Source: Adineta steineri
Lineage: Eukaryota; Rotifera; Eurotatoria; Adinetida; Adinetidae
NCBI GenBank assembly: GCA_905250115.1
Contig: CAJNOI010000139.1
Coordinates: forward strand, 193,058-257,057
Length of the DNA: 64,000 nucleotides
Direction of reading: 5' to 3'
Below are positions 1 to 16,117 of this stretch, one piece after another. Under the pieces are notes generated by a model. It worked only from the letters and a program-made list of their open reading frames with translations, ran no database searches and had not been told where the DNA came from. The position numbers were made by a program, and so were the translations under genes. How positions within the stretch are numbered: position 1 is the stretch's first letter; each line of letters begins with the position of its first letter.

Positions 1-1468
1 TGTAGAATAACGAAGGCAATTATGTACTTGACAGGCGAAATGAATAAGGGGATAAGAGACCATTATAAAAGATTAATTTAGATATTATAAAGAAAAATGA
101 ATCAATTATGTTTTCTTTACTATACATGTCGGATCTCTTTAGATTCTATATAGAATGTTTTGTAAGTTCTCAAGATTATCTTATTCTTTCTAAAGTAGAA
201 AAACCCTATTTATCTTGACTATTATTGCTTATCAAATCATTCATCTCGTATTCCCTAACGTACTTTTTTTCATTCGCATATATGATAACAGATTACAGAA
301 TTAGTAAGGTCTACTTGACATCGTCTATAGTATCATTTTTTTTTTATTTGCATCAGAGCATTTTCTGAATATATGAAGGTATATATTTGTTCTAATTACT
401 ATGTATTTGATGAGAAACAGGCGATAAGGTTTCTTACAGGAATTTTCCATAGAATTTATTACATGTATATTTATTAAACAATATGATGTTCGATCTTAAT
501 TTACTCGTCTCGAAGATCTCATGTAAGAACACAATAATTACTGTATGTTATGAAAATATTAATAAATAATAATATTCATGTTATAATAAAACTAATATTA
601 GTATAATGAACGGGGAAAAAATAACTGATTCTTTTCTTTCTCAATCTAAATAAAGCTTTATTAATTTGTAGTTTTGTTTTTCTCGAATATAATGAAGATT
701 ATATGGTAGATTTCTTTTGATTATAACATCGCATAAATAATTATTGTCAACTGATTGTATTCATTTTAAAGGATAATATTACAAGAATGACCATAGTTTT
801 ATAGAAGAAGTATTTATAGCAAAATGTTTTAGACATCATTAGCATTTTTGAGCAACAATGAGTTGCATAGAATATTGAAATATTTGAGTTCGGCTATATA
901 GTAAATTGCCTATACATGATAAATGATATATTCAATAATTGATGATTTTAATAATCTAGTCAACGTAAAATAGCACGTATGTGTTTTGATTACAAATGGA
1001 AACAAATATAGTGATACAATTGAATAATATTGTAGTTTTCGTAAACTTAACAGTTATCGTTTTCATTTAGTTCCAACTGATTTTTACGTTAATATGATAA
1101 AGTATAGAAGTTTATTAAACAAATTAGAATATTTTCTTTACATACTCAATGTCGAACAAAATATAATTGATGATCTTGGAATGATTATTAGATTAGTTTG
1201 TATTATTCGTGACAGAGATAATGAGTAATAAATGACTATTGATGAGAGAAAAGAAAAAACAAAATATTCTTCTTGGGAAACTGTTACGATCCAATATGAA
1301 ACTGATATATTTTTAAATGTTTTTCACATAAATTAGCTTATTTCTAGTTTATTGATTAAATGAAAAAGAACAAATGTTAAGATAAATAAGAAAAATGAAA
1401 AGAAAAGTGCATAGTTCTATATTATCGCACATATTCAGCAGGAAGGACATAGATTTTATCATCATAAT
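1..1468. other. AT-rich intergenic sequence
   Basis: I see no convincing gene here; the open frames are short and no exon-like block with splice sites continues any frame. From about 1380 to 1468 the sequence is the 3' flank of the small minus-strand gene that follows. It resembles the 3' flank of the copy at 12873-12970 (shared stretch TAGAACTATGCACTTTTCTT when read on the minus strand). Confidence 0.6.
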
Positions 1469-1739
1469 TTAACGCAGATGCATTGTCATGAATTCTTCTT
1501 TTGTTTCATATCCATCCCAAACACCTTTCGATGCTGGTTTATGTACACGTTTGTAATTGACTCCCCACCCTGAAAGGGGTGATGTTGAACGAGGTGATGC
1601 AGGCATCGATGATGATTCATGGATTGAAGAATCGACAGAGGATACACTATTGGTGCGGAATTCTCTATTTAAATATATGGTTATATTTTATCTATTAAAA
1701 ATATCTTTCTTACTTGGGAAAAGTATTGATTTCAGCCAT
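1469..1739 (-). CDS. Small conserved protein, second ORF of a two-ORF gene, copy 1
   Basis: Family not recognised. Two exons, 1714-1739 and 1469-1664, joined by a GTAAGA...ATAG intron of 49 bp, encode 73 residues starting MAEINTFPKEFRTN. The middle is Ser/Pro-rich (SSSMPASPRSTSP); the C-terminus is KGVWDGYETKEEFMTMHLR. This tail is the same in all three copies except I for V at one site, while the middle varies, so the tail is probably the functional part. The upstream ORF (1851-1999) lies on the same strand 111 bp before this start, with no ATG in the spacer. No signal peptide or membrane segment is visible. The function is unknown; conservation of frame, intron site and tail is what supports it as a real gene. 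Confidence 0.7.
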
Positions 1740-1850
1740 AATTCTCAATTAATTCTTAGATAATGAAGAATGTCAAAGAAAAAATGAATAGAAATGAAAG
1801 TAAAGAACAAATGAAAAGAGAAGAGAAGTTGTTAAACGAAAATATAAGTT

Positions 1851-1999
1851 TCAATCTTTAAGAACAGCTTTACCAAGTGATGATGCAGGTTGCTATAAGA
1901 AAATGAAATTTTGTTATGGATATTTTATGAATAAGAATGTGAACATACATTTTTCCAATTTTTACGAACAGGTTTTGTAGCACGTTTTGAACTAATCAT
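1851..1999 (-). CDS. Conserved 30-residue peptide, first ORF of the two-ORF gene, copy 1
   Basis: Exons 1949-1999 and 1851-1892 with a GTATGT...TATAG intron encode a 30-residue basic peptide that starts MISSKRATKPVRKNWKN and ends QPASSLGKAVLKD before TGA. All three copies have the same length, intron site and stop, and the second exon differs by at most one residue. That points to selection on the peptide rather than a chance upstream frame. It could be a regulatory peptide uORF or a real product of a two-cistron mRNA. No known family was recognised. Confidence 0.6.
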
Positions 2000-2095
2000 T
2001 CAAAAGCACAGGATAAATTGAGAAGTCTAAAAAGAATAAAATATATCATCAGTAAGGTGTGGTTTTTGTTTTCTTGTGTGATAAGAGATATACTT

Positions 2096-2174
2096 ACAAA
2101 GATATGTGTTTGTTTTTATGAAATATTCGACTATGAATAACTGATATAAAAGAAACTGTTGTCGGTTTATATAC
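2096..2174 (-). promoter_or_regulatory. TATA box and non-coding first exon of copy 1
   Basis: On the minus strand a TATATAAACC motif (2164-2173) is followed by about 65 bp that match the equivalent stretch of copy 2 (shared ATATCAGTTATTCA). A GTAAGTATAT donor lies at 2097 and a TTTTTAG acceptor precedes the ATG. This suggests a TATA promoter with a non-coding first exon. The start of transcription is inferred. Confidence 0.5.
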
Positions 2175-2678
2175 AAGTAGAGATATGTGTTAAATAAAAA
2201 CTGCGCAAATGAAAAATAAATATGAGATAAGAAAAGTTTGATTCTATGCTGATGAAACTTGGTATTTTATCATTTCGTCAGCGCGTGATATGCATTTTCT
2301 CGAAGCATGAATTTATTTGTTGTATGACTTAGTAAAAGTTGGTAAAAGTCTTTTGTAAATATTTGTATCGAGATGATGTGTATCTAAAACGTACTCAAAT
2401 ATCGCTTCATTTACATTTGAAAAACTAATACGTAGAAGTACTGAGTAGACAGGATGTCAAAATTTAAAGACGAATATTTAACATAAAAATTACGAATTAA
2501 ATTTGTTCATCAGTACAAATAAAAGTATTCATGTCTGTATGAACTATTACTGCTGGTTACGAGTACAGATCATATTCCATATTAAAATCAATTAAATTTT
2601 ATTTATTTTCTGTTCTAATTCATAAATCTAGACATTATTTTACAAAATACAAAAAAATACAATAACGTAAAAATAAAA
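2175..2678. other. Intergenic sequence
   Basis: AT-rich sequence between the small minus-strand gene and the 3' end of the C19orf44-like gene. No gene, long repeat or structured element was seen. Confidence 0.5.
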
Positions 2679-4900
2679 TCAATTTGAAATTGAATCATCG
2701 TGCGCTTGATAATACATTCGAGATTGTTGTTGTTGTTCAGCAATAAACTTAAAAGAAAGTTTTTAATAGATTTTTATTTGTCGTTATAAAAATAAGAAAT
2801 AATTTACTCGAAGTGAATTATCTTTTGTAACGTAAACATGTTCAGGTCGTATACTTCGTATTGTTGATTCATAATAAGTACGTTGTAAATGAATAAATGA
2901 TCGTAATAGAGAACTTTGTTCTCGAATTAAATCATCAACTGCTAATAAAACTGGATTAGTTGTTAATAGAGACTGAAGAACATTTGGTTCAATAACAGAT
3001 CGAATAAGTGATGATGGACGAGCTTCATTTAAATCATTTTGATTAATTAAATAGATTGAATGAACTACAAAAACAAAAATACATACAATTGAACAAATGA
3101 AGAACAAACCTTGATTTAAAGAGGATTGAAATGGAGCAGACATAAGATCAACTTGTACTCCGTGATCATCTGTTAAGACTTTTCGTGTAGGTCTATTTGA
3201 ATAAAAGAATAAATCAAATCTTTTAAGTTCAATAAAAGAAAAATTATTATTACTGTGATTGATTTTCTACACGAGTTTTCGGTTTTGTTGGTGCTCGTGG
3301 TGTTGAAGTTTCTGTTGGTATTACCGAAGAGAAATCTTCTGAATAACTAGCTACACTAATTTCTTCCGGAATATCTTCAACTTTTGTATTATCATCGTCA
3401 CTAATATCTGATACTGTTCGTTGTATATGATGAAATTTAGTTGATGGTGATGCAGGTCTTTTTATTGTAACTACTGGAGATATTCGTCTTGGAGATTTCT
3501 TTTTAGCATCAGGTTTTACTAATGGTTCATCATTCATTATTAAATTGTCAAACATATTGTTAGCAGGTGATTCACTAATATATTCAGTAATAGGAGTAGT
3601 ATCATCTTCATCGACAGTATCAATAGCTGTCGAGATTGATTCAGTTTCTGAAGGAACTGTTTCGTCATAATCATTCGTAGGTTTGCTTGCTATTCGTACA
3701 CGTCTTGGAGTTGTAGAACGAGACATTTTTGTTGGAGTTACTACACGTTCATCATCAGCTAAAATCAAATAATAAAATATTCGTATTATGTATTATTCAG
3801 AAAAAGAAAATTTTACTTTGAACTTCAACTAATTCTTTTGAAAATTGCACAAAATTTTCTTTTTCTCTTGCAGTATATTCCTAAAGATACAAAAAAAACA
3901 AAAATGGAATAAAAAACAACAGTATTTCATTGAGATTTACTTTTGGAGATTTTAAAATACTTTTTCTTGGTGTTAAAATTGGTGTCTTTCGATCTTCACT
4001 CAATGAACCTTCACCAAGAAAATCTAATGATGAATCATCTTCTGTATCAATTACTAAAAAGAATATCATAGAATTATGTATAATGAATTCTTTTTTTTTT
4101 GAACCTGAAGATGATCTTGTATTTTTTTTATGTTTTGTTTTTTTTTCTTCAATTTCACTATTATTTGTTTCACTATTAAGATGTAATAATTCAGGTACTT
4201 GATTGTTATTAACAGTATTTGCTGGTTTTTTTAGAAAAGTTTTCTTTCCTGAACCAAATAAATTCTTTGTACCACTTGTTGATGTTGCATCTGAACTTGA
4301 TTCATCGTCATCTTTAGGTCGATCAAATGCACCTGGTTCTAATTCAATACCTTGAGCATGTAATTGTGTTCGATGTGCAGCACGAGCTAGAATAGTTGAT
4401 TGAACAAAACCAGTTGATGATGATACTGGTTGAACATTTTTGTTAGAATTTGGTTTTGTTGCCATTCGTGGTGATGAAACATCACGTGGTGAACGCGCTG
4501 CACTAATTTTTTCAGTAGTAACAGGTATTGTTGATGATTTCTTAACGAATTTATTTGGTTGTCTAGGTGTACTTGATGAAGTTGTTGTTGTTGAGATATT
4601 TTGGTTTTCACCAGAATCAAATTGTAATGAACTATCATCATCAAATGGACTTTTATTTGATGAACGATGATGACGTCGTTTAGGTTTTGGTGCTTGTCGA
4701 CTGGATTCCATTTCTGAAGGTTCACTAATTGCATCAGGATTTTGAGCATAAACATTTGCTTTCTTTGAAAGATTTAGAAAATCAAAATATATAGAAAAAT
4801 ATTTCAATTAATTTACTCGATCTAAACGTTGTTGTTCTTCTTGAAGACGCTGTTTTCGTTGTTCCATTCGAGCAGCTATATCACTTATTGTTCCTGACAT
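2679..4900 (-). CDS. C19orf44-like protein with C-terminal DUF4614-type region
   Basis: A multi-exon gene. The start is ATG at 4900 (MSGTISDIAARMEQRKQRLQ, a basic and probably helical N-terminus). Long Ser/Asp-rich disordered exons follow, then EYTAREKENFVQFSKEL, an acidic stretch with SYSEDFSS, and a C-terminal block with NPVLLAVDDLIREQSSLLRSF. The order (acidic YSEDF patch, conserved basic stretch, then a leucine-rich helical block) resembles the C-terminal DUF4614 region of vertebrate C19orf44. I made that assignment from memory, so it is tentative. An apparent hydrophobic segment around 3070-3110 is a 46-bp intron (GTTTGT...TTTTTGTAG), not a membrane helix. A last small exon at 2679-2747 gives the stop. 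The function of this family is unknown to me. Confidence 0.55.
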
Positions 4901-6055
4901 GTTTACAGTTATTTTTTCTTTTCAAAATAAGTTACACAAATAAAGATATATAATAAAATAAAATGATTTTATTTCTATTAGAATAACCATATTCTTTGCT
5001 GTTGCTCTAGGTTTCTACCCTCAATAATTCTTGTAAAGTGGCGTCGTTCTATGATTGGTTATTCATTATGAAATGGAACTCTTTTAAAAAATCTGTATTA
5101 AGATTTTTTCTTTGAAATAAAAATCAAATTTGAAATTTGAAAAAATTGAATAATTTTATTGTTCAAGGTTATTTATTAGAACTTCTTCAATTAATTCAAG
5201 CCATTAGCTTTTTCATCCTTTACTTGTTATCAACATGGGACGTTTTTCTTTTTTTTCTCTTCTTCGTTCATTTCTTTTCTCCCTTATTTCTCTTATACAC
5301 CATTATTCCCTATGGAGAATAAAAAGAATGAATATGACCGAGAAAGAAGAAAACATCGAGAGACAGGTGTCATCTCTTCTTCTTCGTCTTCGTCTTCTTC
5401 TTCTATTATCTAAAAGAAAAGAAAAATCTCAAATGTACTTTCTTTTCTCTGTCTCTGTATCTATATATCATTATAATAAAACAAAATATTTTCAATAAAG
5501 ATTTGTATGTTCGGAATTTTTTGTTTTATTTTCATTTATTAATTTATATGGATAAGATAAGTTTGTAATCTTTTCTATTTTCTTTCTTTTTTTTTCCTTT
5601 TTTCTTCGTTTAAAAGAATTCTGTCGAAGAAAATCTCGAGAGAATTTCAAAAGAGAAAGACGAGCGCTGTGCCACTAGTTGTTTCTCTTTTTCTCTCTAT
5701 GGCTGTCTGTTTGACGTCGTCGGTTGGTCACTGGGGAGCTCACGTCGTATTGCCTGCCGCAGCTGCATCCCAGGGGAGCTAGTCGACTCTTTTTACGTGT
5801 ATGTGTGTATATGTGTGTGAAACAGTATGTGGGTAGAGAGAGAGAGAGAATGCATAGATCGACGACAACTGCTGTGTTCGGCACCCCTCCGGGATCGATG
5901 GACGAGTGTGTGTGCATACATATATAGAAGGCAAAACGAGAGAGAGAGAGAGAAAGAGGGAAAGATGCACCGAGAGTATGATTAGAACAAGGAGACGCAC
6001 TCTTCTTGACTACCGAGCTGATTGCAGTATCCTATTCTAGAATAAAGACAAAACT
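4901..6055. other. Divergent upstream region between the C19orf44-like and ZNF423/521-like genes
   Basis: Both neighbours are transcribed away from this interval. It holds a pyrimidine-rich stretch (5200-5440), GC-richer sequence at 5640-5790 with a CpG-containing block, and GA microsatellites (5837-5849 and 5940-5955). It probably contains the promoters and 5' UTRs of both genes. The open frames in it overlap on both strands and are low-complexity, so none is called. Confidence 0.45.
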
Positions 6056-10447
<4,392 letters not shown>

Positions 10448-12132
10448 GAAAAAAGAGACAAAATGTTTTTGTTTTTCATCAGTCATTATATTTTTTACTA
10501 TAGTCAGATTTTTGTTTTTTCGAAAACAGCCGCTCTTAATCCTTACATCTTTTATTTTGTCTTTTTTTTCATCTAGTCTATACTTTTGTTTTTTTTTATA
10601 AAAAGAAATATATATATATAGAAAACACATTGTATGAGTATTCTTTATACTACACCTTATTTGTAGTTTTTCTTCTTCATTTTTTTTGTTAAAAAAAATA
10701 AGTGTAATGAGAAATTTTATTTTATAATCTTATTTATATGCCACATTCATATAACAATTATTGGTAGATCTAAAGATACAATTACTTTTGAAAATAAGAA
10801 TTTTTATTGATACATTACGATTGACAATATGATAAGAATATGTTGATGGCAAGCAATAAGCATATAATAATTATGAGTCTTTTTCAATTTTTGAGTAGAA
10901 TACGTAAAAACTATGTTGGATTTATTATCGTTTTCAAGGTTTTCTTATGAATGTTATATATTCTGTTATAAGTACAAAAACAGTTGCCCTTTTAATTCCT
11001 TTATTAGTACAAAATTCTAGTAATTACACAGTATGAGTTGATAAACTCATTTTGCTTGACTTTTATTCCATATACACTATGTTTCAGGTTTTTTCTCAAA
11101 GAACATAATATATCTCATTAATATCAAAGTACCTGTTCCTATACATTTTTGTTTATAGGATAATCATGATATTCAAAGATTATAGACTATTTTGGTACTT
11201 TTGAATATTCTATATCATATTGTCTCATTTTAATCCTAATACTTTTCTTGCAAATGTTCCTCTAATTTCAATTATGGTATTTTTAGATCTGATTCCATAT
11301 AGACTATGTCAAAATAATGATCTTTTTACATTACACGAAAAATTAAAATTACATTTCACATTTTTGTTACTATCTTGAGAGTATGTGATTCAAATAATCT
11401 CTCAGACACACACCGACACTCTTACGAAGAAAAATTCACGCGATACTCATGATATTTTGAATTATTTCTTCAACTTTCTTCCAGACTTCTATTGGTCTCT
11501 AGTATCAAAGGTTTTTAATCATTCATTCTTCATTGCCATTCTTCCAATAGCATAACGTGATGTATGGATAATTATATTTGTGAAATAAGATTCGATTCTC
11601 ACATCAGCTAAGACATGTCCCAGTGTCTGATTAGATGTTTCCTTAAAAACCAATGAGATACTATTTATAAATCGTTTTTGAGAATTATTAGATCATCGCG
11701 GCTTGTGTCTATGAACTAGAGTACTAGTTTTCATTGAATGACTATTATTTATCATATTCGTTGATTTCAAAGTGCATAAAATGAAATTTCTCCATCGTAT
11801 CTACAATGGATTAGATCTTGTTTAGAAAATAAACATGGCTTTATTGAAATAGAAAGAGAGGAGGACTACAAGAGCCATGTTTTACTCCAGCTCTTTTCAT
11901 AACAACCTTGCATCTGTGTTATCTGATAGCATAGACTTCAAAGAGCTGTCGAGAAGAGTCCACATAAATCGATAGTATTGTTATGTGAAAGAGAGAAGGA
12001 CGAAGTCCAAAATGAAAATTATCCTAGATAAAATTATCAGTCAGGGTCATTTTGTGGAAAAATTGTCCTCTCTACTCTATCTTATCTCGTATCTTTTACA
12101 AATTGCGTTGTTTCTGTTTTGCGCATAACTCT
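10448..12132. other. Intergenic sequence
   Basis: AT-rich. It includes the 3' UTR of the zinc-finger gene and a short AT microsatellite near 10610. At 11833-11882 a perfect 10-bp inverted repeat (AAACATGGCT / AGCCATGTTT) encloses about 30 bp. No gene was recognised. Confidence 0.45.
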
Positions 12133-12316
12133 GTATATATATAAAACCGCAATGATTTTTCTCATATCAGTTATTCACACTCGCGTATTTCACCATAACA
12201 AAAACATATTTTTGTAAGTATCTCTTTTATCACATAAGAAAAAAAAACACACTTTATTGATGATATACATTTATACATATCTATAATACAGAACAATTCT
12301 TTTTAGACTTTCCTCA
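12133..12316 (+). promoter_or_regulatory. TATA box and non-coding first exon/intron of copy 2
   Basis: TATATATATAAAA at 12133-12145, then sequence matching copy 1 (ATATCAGTTATTCAC). A GTAAGTATCT donor lies at 12214 and a TTTTTAG acceptor near 12306, ahead of the ATG at 12338. The agreement with the inverted copy supports a real leader exon and intron. Confidence 0.5.
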
Positions 12317-12337
12317 GTTTATTTAATGTATTTCTAA

Positions 12338-12486
12338 ATGTTGAGCCCAAAGCGTGCTACAAAACCTGTTCGTAAAAATTGGAAAAATGTATGTTCACAT
12401 TCTTATTCATAAAATATCCATAATAAAATTTCATTTTCTTATAGCAACCTGCATCATCACTTGGTAAAGCTGTTCTCAAAGATTGA
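12338..12486 (+). CDS. Conserved 30-residue peptide, first ORF of the two-ORF gene, copy 2
   Basis: Exons 12338-12388 and 12445-12486, intron GTATGT...TATAG. The peptide starts MLSPKRATKPVRKNWKN and ends QPASSLGKAVLKD, then TGA. It differs from copy 1 only near the N-terminus. The next ATG is 111 bp downstream, at 12598, and opens the second conserved ORF. Role unknown. Confidence 0.6.
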
Positions 12487-12597
12487 AATTTACATTTTCG
12501 TTTAACAACTCCTCTTCTCTTTTCATTTGTTCTTTACTTTCATTTCTATTCATTTTTTCTTTGACATTCTTCATTATCCAAGAATCAACTGAGAATT

Positions 12598-12872
12598 ATG
12601 GCTGAAATCAATACTTTTCCCAAGTAAGATAGATATTTTTTAATAGATAAAATATAATTATATATTTAAATAGAGAACTTCGTACCAACAGTGTATCCTC
12701 TATCAATTCCTTAATTCATGAATCATCATCGATGCCCGCTTCACCTCGTTCAACATCACCCTTCTCTGCAGGCTGGGGAATCAATTATAAACGTGTACAT
12801 AAACCAATATCGAAAGGTATTTGGGATGGATATGAAACAAAAGAAGAATTCATGACAATGCATCTTCGTTAA
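12598..12872 (+). CDS. Small conserved protein, second ORF of the two-ORF gene, copy 2
   Basis: Exons 12598-12623 and 12674-12872 (intron GTAAGA...AATAG) encode 74 residues: MAEINTFPKELRTN, a Ser/Pro-rich centre with SSSMPASPRSTSP, and the invariant tail WDGYETKEEFMTMHLR. Close to copy 1 in exons, introns and both flanks, so the two are a recent inverted duplication about 10.5 kb apart. No known domain was recognised. The short polar sequence and conserved acidic/aromatic tail would suit an adaptor or peptide-motif protein, but that is speculation. Confidence 0.7.
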
Positions 12873-13465
12873 ATCATGATGAACAAGTCTATGTCCTTCT
12901 TATTGAATATGTGCAATAACATAGAACTATGCACTTTTCTTTCCCATTTTTTGTATTGTTCTAAATATATTTCTCGTTTTTTCTTATTTGTCCTAGAGAT
13001 TTGTTTTTTATTTGAATAAATAAAATAGAAATTAATTTATATGATGACTAAATACAAAGATTAAGTGAACGAACAAAATTTATCAATAAATGCTATTTCA
13101 ATGAAACAAAACTTTCAACTTTGATAAAATTGTTCGAAGTATACTAAGATATGCACTTTGAAAACTTTTATAATATAATGCGATGCTTCAATAACATGGA
13201 TGATGTCTGATGTTATATTACGTTATGAATAAGACATGTTGATAACGAAGATAAAATAACAGAATGAGTACGTTTTAAAGAAATTAAATCTCTAAATCGT
13301 GGAAAATATAAGTGATCACGCATGTTTATATTTCATATCACGCAGTGGCCACGTGATAAAACAAAGCACAATAGAGAAAAGACATTTATATCAACTCAAA
13401 CCGTTCTTATCTATTTTTCAAAAGTTATTCTATAACTTAAACTGAATTCTGCTACGTTCTATTTG
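12873..13465. other. Spacer between small-gene copies 2 and 3
   Basis: Holds the 3' flank of copy 2 (AATAAATAAAATAG near 13014 may serve as a polyadenylation signal) and the upstream region of copy 3. At 13336-13358 a short hairpin, TATCACG / CGTGATA, includes a CACGTG E-box about 110 bp before the copy-3 TATA motif. No gene is seen. Confidence 0.45.
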
Positions 13466-13474
13466 TATATAAAG
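13466..13474 (+). promoter_or_regulatory. TATA box of copy 3
   Basis: TATATAAAG about 200 bp before the first ORF. As in the other copies there is room for a non-coding leader exon and intron (possible donor GTGAGA near 13591, acceptor ATTTAG near 13647), but these splice sites are less clear than in copies 1 and 2. Confidence 0.4.
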
Positions 13475-13669
13475 ACAAACATCTCTTATTCTTATAACAC
13501 TTCTTATTTATTTCTTTGCACAAGTACTAACATAACCATTTATTATTTCTTATAACAATCACATAATTATATCTATCTATCTATTCCTTTGTGAGATTTA
13601 TGTCTAAAAATAAGAGTTTAGTCTATTGATCATCTATATTGATTTAGATTCTATTATTCTAATGTGTAA

Positions 13670-13813
13670 ATGTTGATCTCGAAACACTCAACTAAACGCG
13701 TTCGTAAAACTTGGAAAAATGTAAGTAATCATATAGTAATTTGATTTCATATTATTTATTCTTTATTTTAGCAACCAGCATCATCACTTGGTAAAGCTGT
13801 TATCAAAGATTGA
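13670..13813 (+). CDS. Conserved 30-residue peptide, first ORF of the two-ORF gene, copy 3
   Basis: Exons 13670-13720 and 13772-13813 (GTAAGT...TTTTAG). The peptide starts MLISKHSTKRVRKTWKN and ends QPASSLGKAVIKD, then TGA. This is the most diverged copy: introns and UTRs are barely alignable, yet length, intron position, the VRKxWKN core and the whole second exon are kept. That is the best evidence that the peptide is selected. Confidence 0.62.
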
Positions 13814-13925
13814 ATTTAAACCGATTTTTTTAATTCCTCTTCTCCTTTTACTAACAAAACTTTTACCGTAATTTTCATCGATTTTATTTTTAATTTTCTT
13901 TTCAATCGATTATCAAATTTTAATC

Positions 13926-14213
13926 ATGACTGAAATGACTTCTCGTTTCAAGTAAAATGAAAACTTTTTGTTTTATATAATAATAATAGACATTTGAATC
14001 TCTTTATTTAGAGTTATTAATTCAAATAATACTCCATTAGAAAATTCTGATGCAAGTGATTCATCATCAGTAGCATCGACCTCACCACGTTCCCTTTCAC
14101 CTAATTCAAGTTGGATAATTAAATATAAAACAATGCTGAAGAAAACTGAATCAAAAGGTATCTGGGATGGTTATGAAACCAAAGAAGAATTTATGACAAT
14201 GCATCTTCGTTAG
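13926..14213 (+). CDS. Small conserved protein, second ORF of the two-ORF gene, copy 3
   Basis: Exons 13926-13951 and 14012-14213 encode 75 residues beginning MTEMTSRFKVINSNN. The centre is Ser-rich (SDSSSVASTSPRSLSP) and clearly diverged, but the tail KGIWDGYETKEEFMTMHLR is unchanged. The spacer after the first ORF is 112 bp, pyrimidine-rich and without ATG. No AG acceptor lies close before this ATG, which argues against trans-splicing here and for reinitiation or leaky scanning on one mRNA. Confidence 0.68.
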
Positions 14214-14766
14214 GCAATATATTTTTGGTACCACAATAATAAACTGTACCCCCTTTTCTTTTCAATGATTGATTTTCATTTCTTTTATTACTTTTTCTTA
14301 TATTGAAATAAACATTTTTAAACTGAATGATTTCGTAGGCATGTTTTCTAATTTTCAAGAAAAATATTAAGTTTCATGTCAGACAACAATATTAAGCAGC
14401 ATCCAAAACTCAGGGCATTATTGATATATGTATTACAATGTTATCAACAGATCCTTATAATTTTTCAAGGATATCTTTTTTATTATGACATTTCTTCATA
14501 GATATCATACTAAAGCTATTTATAAAAACCTTCATAAATAAAGACCTATGTCCTATATTACTACAACACTATAAAACTGTGTTTATTTGTTTTTATTATA
14601 ATATAATCATGAATAACATCAAAATGATTCAGCGAATCATATCGATACAATAAATGCATTCATTCTGATGCACAAATCCTTATTCATACATACTTCATAA
14701 TGTTTTACTTGCAAAACTTGAAGTCCTACGTATTTATTCGTTCTTTTCTTCTTCAATATACTCTAG

Positions 14767-14776
14767 TTATATAAAA
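14767..14776 (+). promoter_or_regulatory. TATA box of the phosphatidate phosphatase gene
   Basis: TTATATAAAA followed by CGGCAACAG, about 75 bp before the start codon at 14848. The core resembles the copy-1 small-gene promoter (TATATAAACCGACAACAG) and, less so, copy 2, which suggests a shared core promoter layout. Confidence 0.45.
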
Positions 14777-14847
14777 CGGCAACAGAATTATTTTCTTTCA
14801 TTATTTATGTTCCATCGTACAATATTTTTACCTGTATTTTATCACCA

Positions 14848-16117
14848 ATGGCATTGAATTCGTTTCTACTGATTATACTATTCTTGTTTGTAGTTAGTAT
14901 TCATAGTCGAAGACATTCTCAAGAACTTCGAATTCGTGAATTGTGGCAGAAAATAACAGACAAATTTAAAGATAAAGCAGTTAATAAATTTCATATTGAT
15001 ATTCGACATTTTGATAAAGAAGATATGCTACTATTTCCTGATGTAGCATATCAATCTTTAGGTAATGATAATACATGGGAAATTATGGTACATGGTTGGC
15101 GTTATGAAAATAATAGAGGAAAGAATTGGCTTGGAATCAGTGTAAGTCAATGGGTTGAACGACTTGCTAAAAATTTCTTAAGTGCAGATGCTATTTTATA
15201 TCTTAATGGATCAATTAATCATGATCGATTAAAACCATTTTTTCTTGAAGATGAAAAAAATGAATTAATAAAAATAAAAATAGGTGATAAAACAAGTTCA
15301 TTTCGAACAGATCAATATGGTCAATTTTATGAACGAATTCAATTAACAAATGATGAAATACAAAAATTAAAACAACAACAACAGTATAATGGTGAAATTA
15401 TAACATATGAAGCTACTGGTGATAATGATGATAAACAAACAGGAGTTATTCGACTTATACAACCACGTCAAGGTATTTCTATTATTAGCGATATTGATGA
15501 TACTATTAAAATATCTCAAGTATTGGATAAAATACGATTACTTGCAAATACTTTTATTCATCCATTCATACCTGTACCTGGTAAATAAATTAAAAGTAGA
15601 TACTCTCAATTTGATATACTCTTTTATTATTCATTTAGGTATGGCCGAATTATATCAAAAATGGTTTAAAAATAACAATAATTGTACGTTTCATTATCTG
15701 TCAGGTATGCCCGATCAGTTATATACATTAACACAAGAATTTATTGATACTAATAATTTTCCTGATGGATCATTTCATATGAGACATTTTGGTTGGACAG
15801 CAGCATCTCTATTTGATTTTCTTCATTCTCAATCAACATTTACACATAAAATGAGTTATTTACGATTTTTTCTTTCAAATACAATTCGTGATTATGTATT
15901 AGTGGGTGATAGTGGTGAAAAAGATCCTGAAATTTATGGAACAATAGCAAGAGAATATCCACAACGTATACGAGCTATTTTTATTCGAGCAATTAAAGGT
16001 GAAACATTTAATGATGAACGTTTCGTAAAAGCATTCGATGGAGTACCATCAGAAAAATGGCAAATTTTTGATGATCCCAATCAAATACCTATCGATTTAT
16101 CACGATCACCAAAATAA
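14848..16117 (+). CDS. Secreted APP1-type phosphatidate phosphatase (DUF2183)
   Basis: Two exons, 14848-15580 and 15639-16117, phase-1 intron GTAAAT...TTTAG. The protein (about 403 residues) starts with a hydrophobic signal peptide (SFLLIILFLFVVSI). The middle has VHGWRYENNRGKNWLG. The catalytic part has the HAD-like DxDxT motif in IISDIDDTIK, then HYLSGMPDQL, FHMRHFGW and the third motif VGDSGEKDPEIY. These features define the APP1 catalytic domain, which removes phosphate from phosphatidic acid in yeast actin patches. A signal peptide suggests this copy works outside the cell or in the secretory route. Catalytic residues look intact. Confidence 0.85.

Noticed and set aside
1557-1763. Plus-strand open frame of 68 codons
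   Set aside because: It lies opposite the conserved minus-strand exons of the small gene copy 1; the minus strand has splice sites and homologous copies, the plus strand has none.
3060-3115. A transmembrane helix in the C19orf44-like protein
   Set aside because: The hydrophobic stretch coincides with a 46-bp GT-AG intron; splicing it out joins conserved coding sequence in frame.
5137-5498. Two short open frames upstream of the zinc-finger gene
   Set aside because: Low-complexity pyrimidine-rich translation, overlapping in two frames, with no conserved pattern; more likely 5' UTR or promoter DNA.
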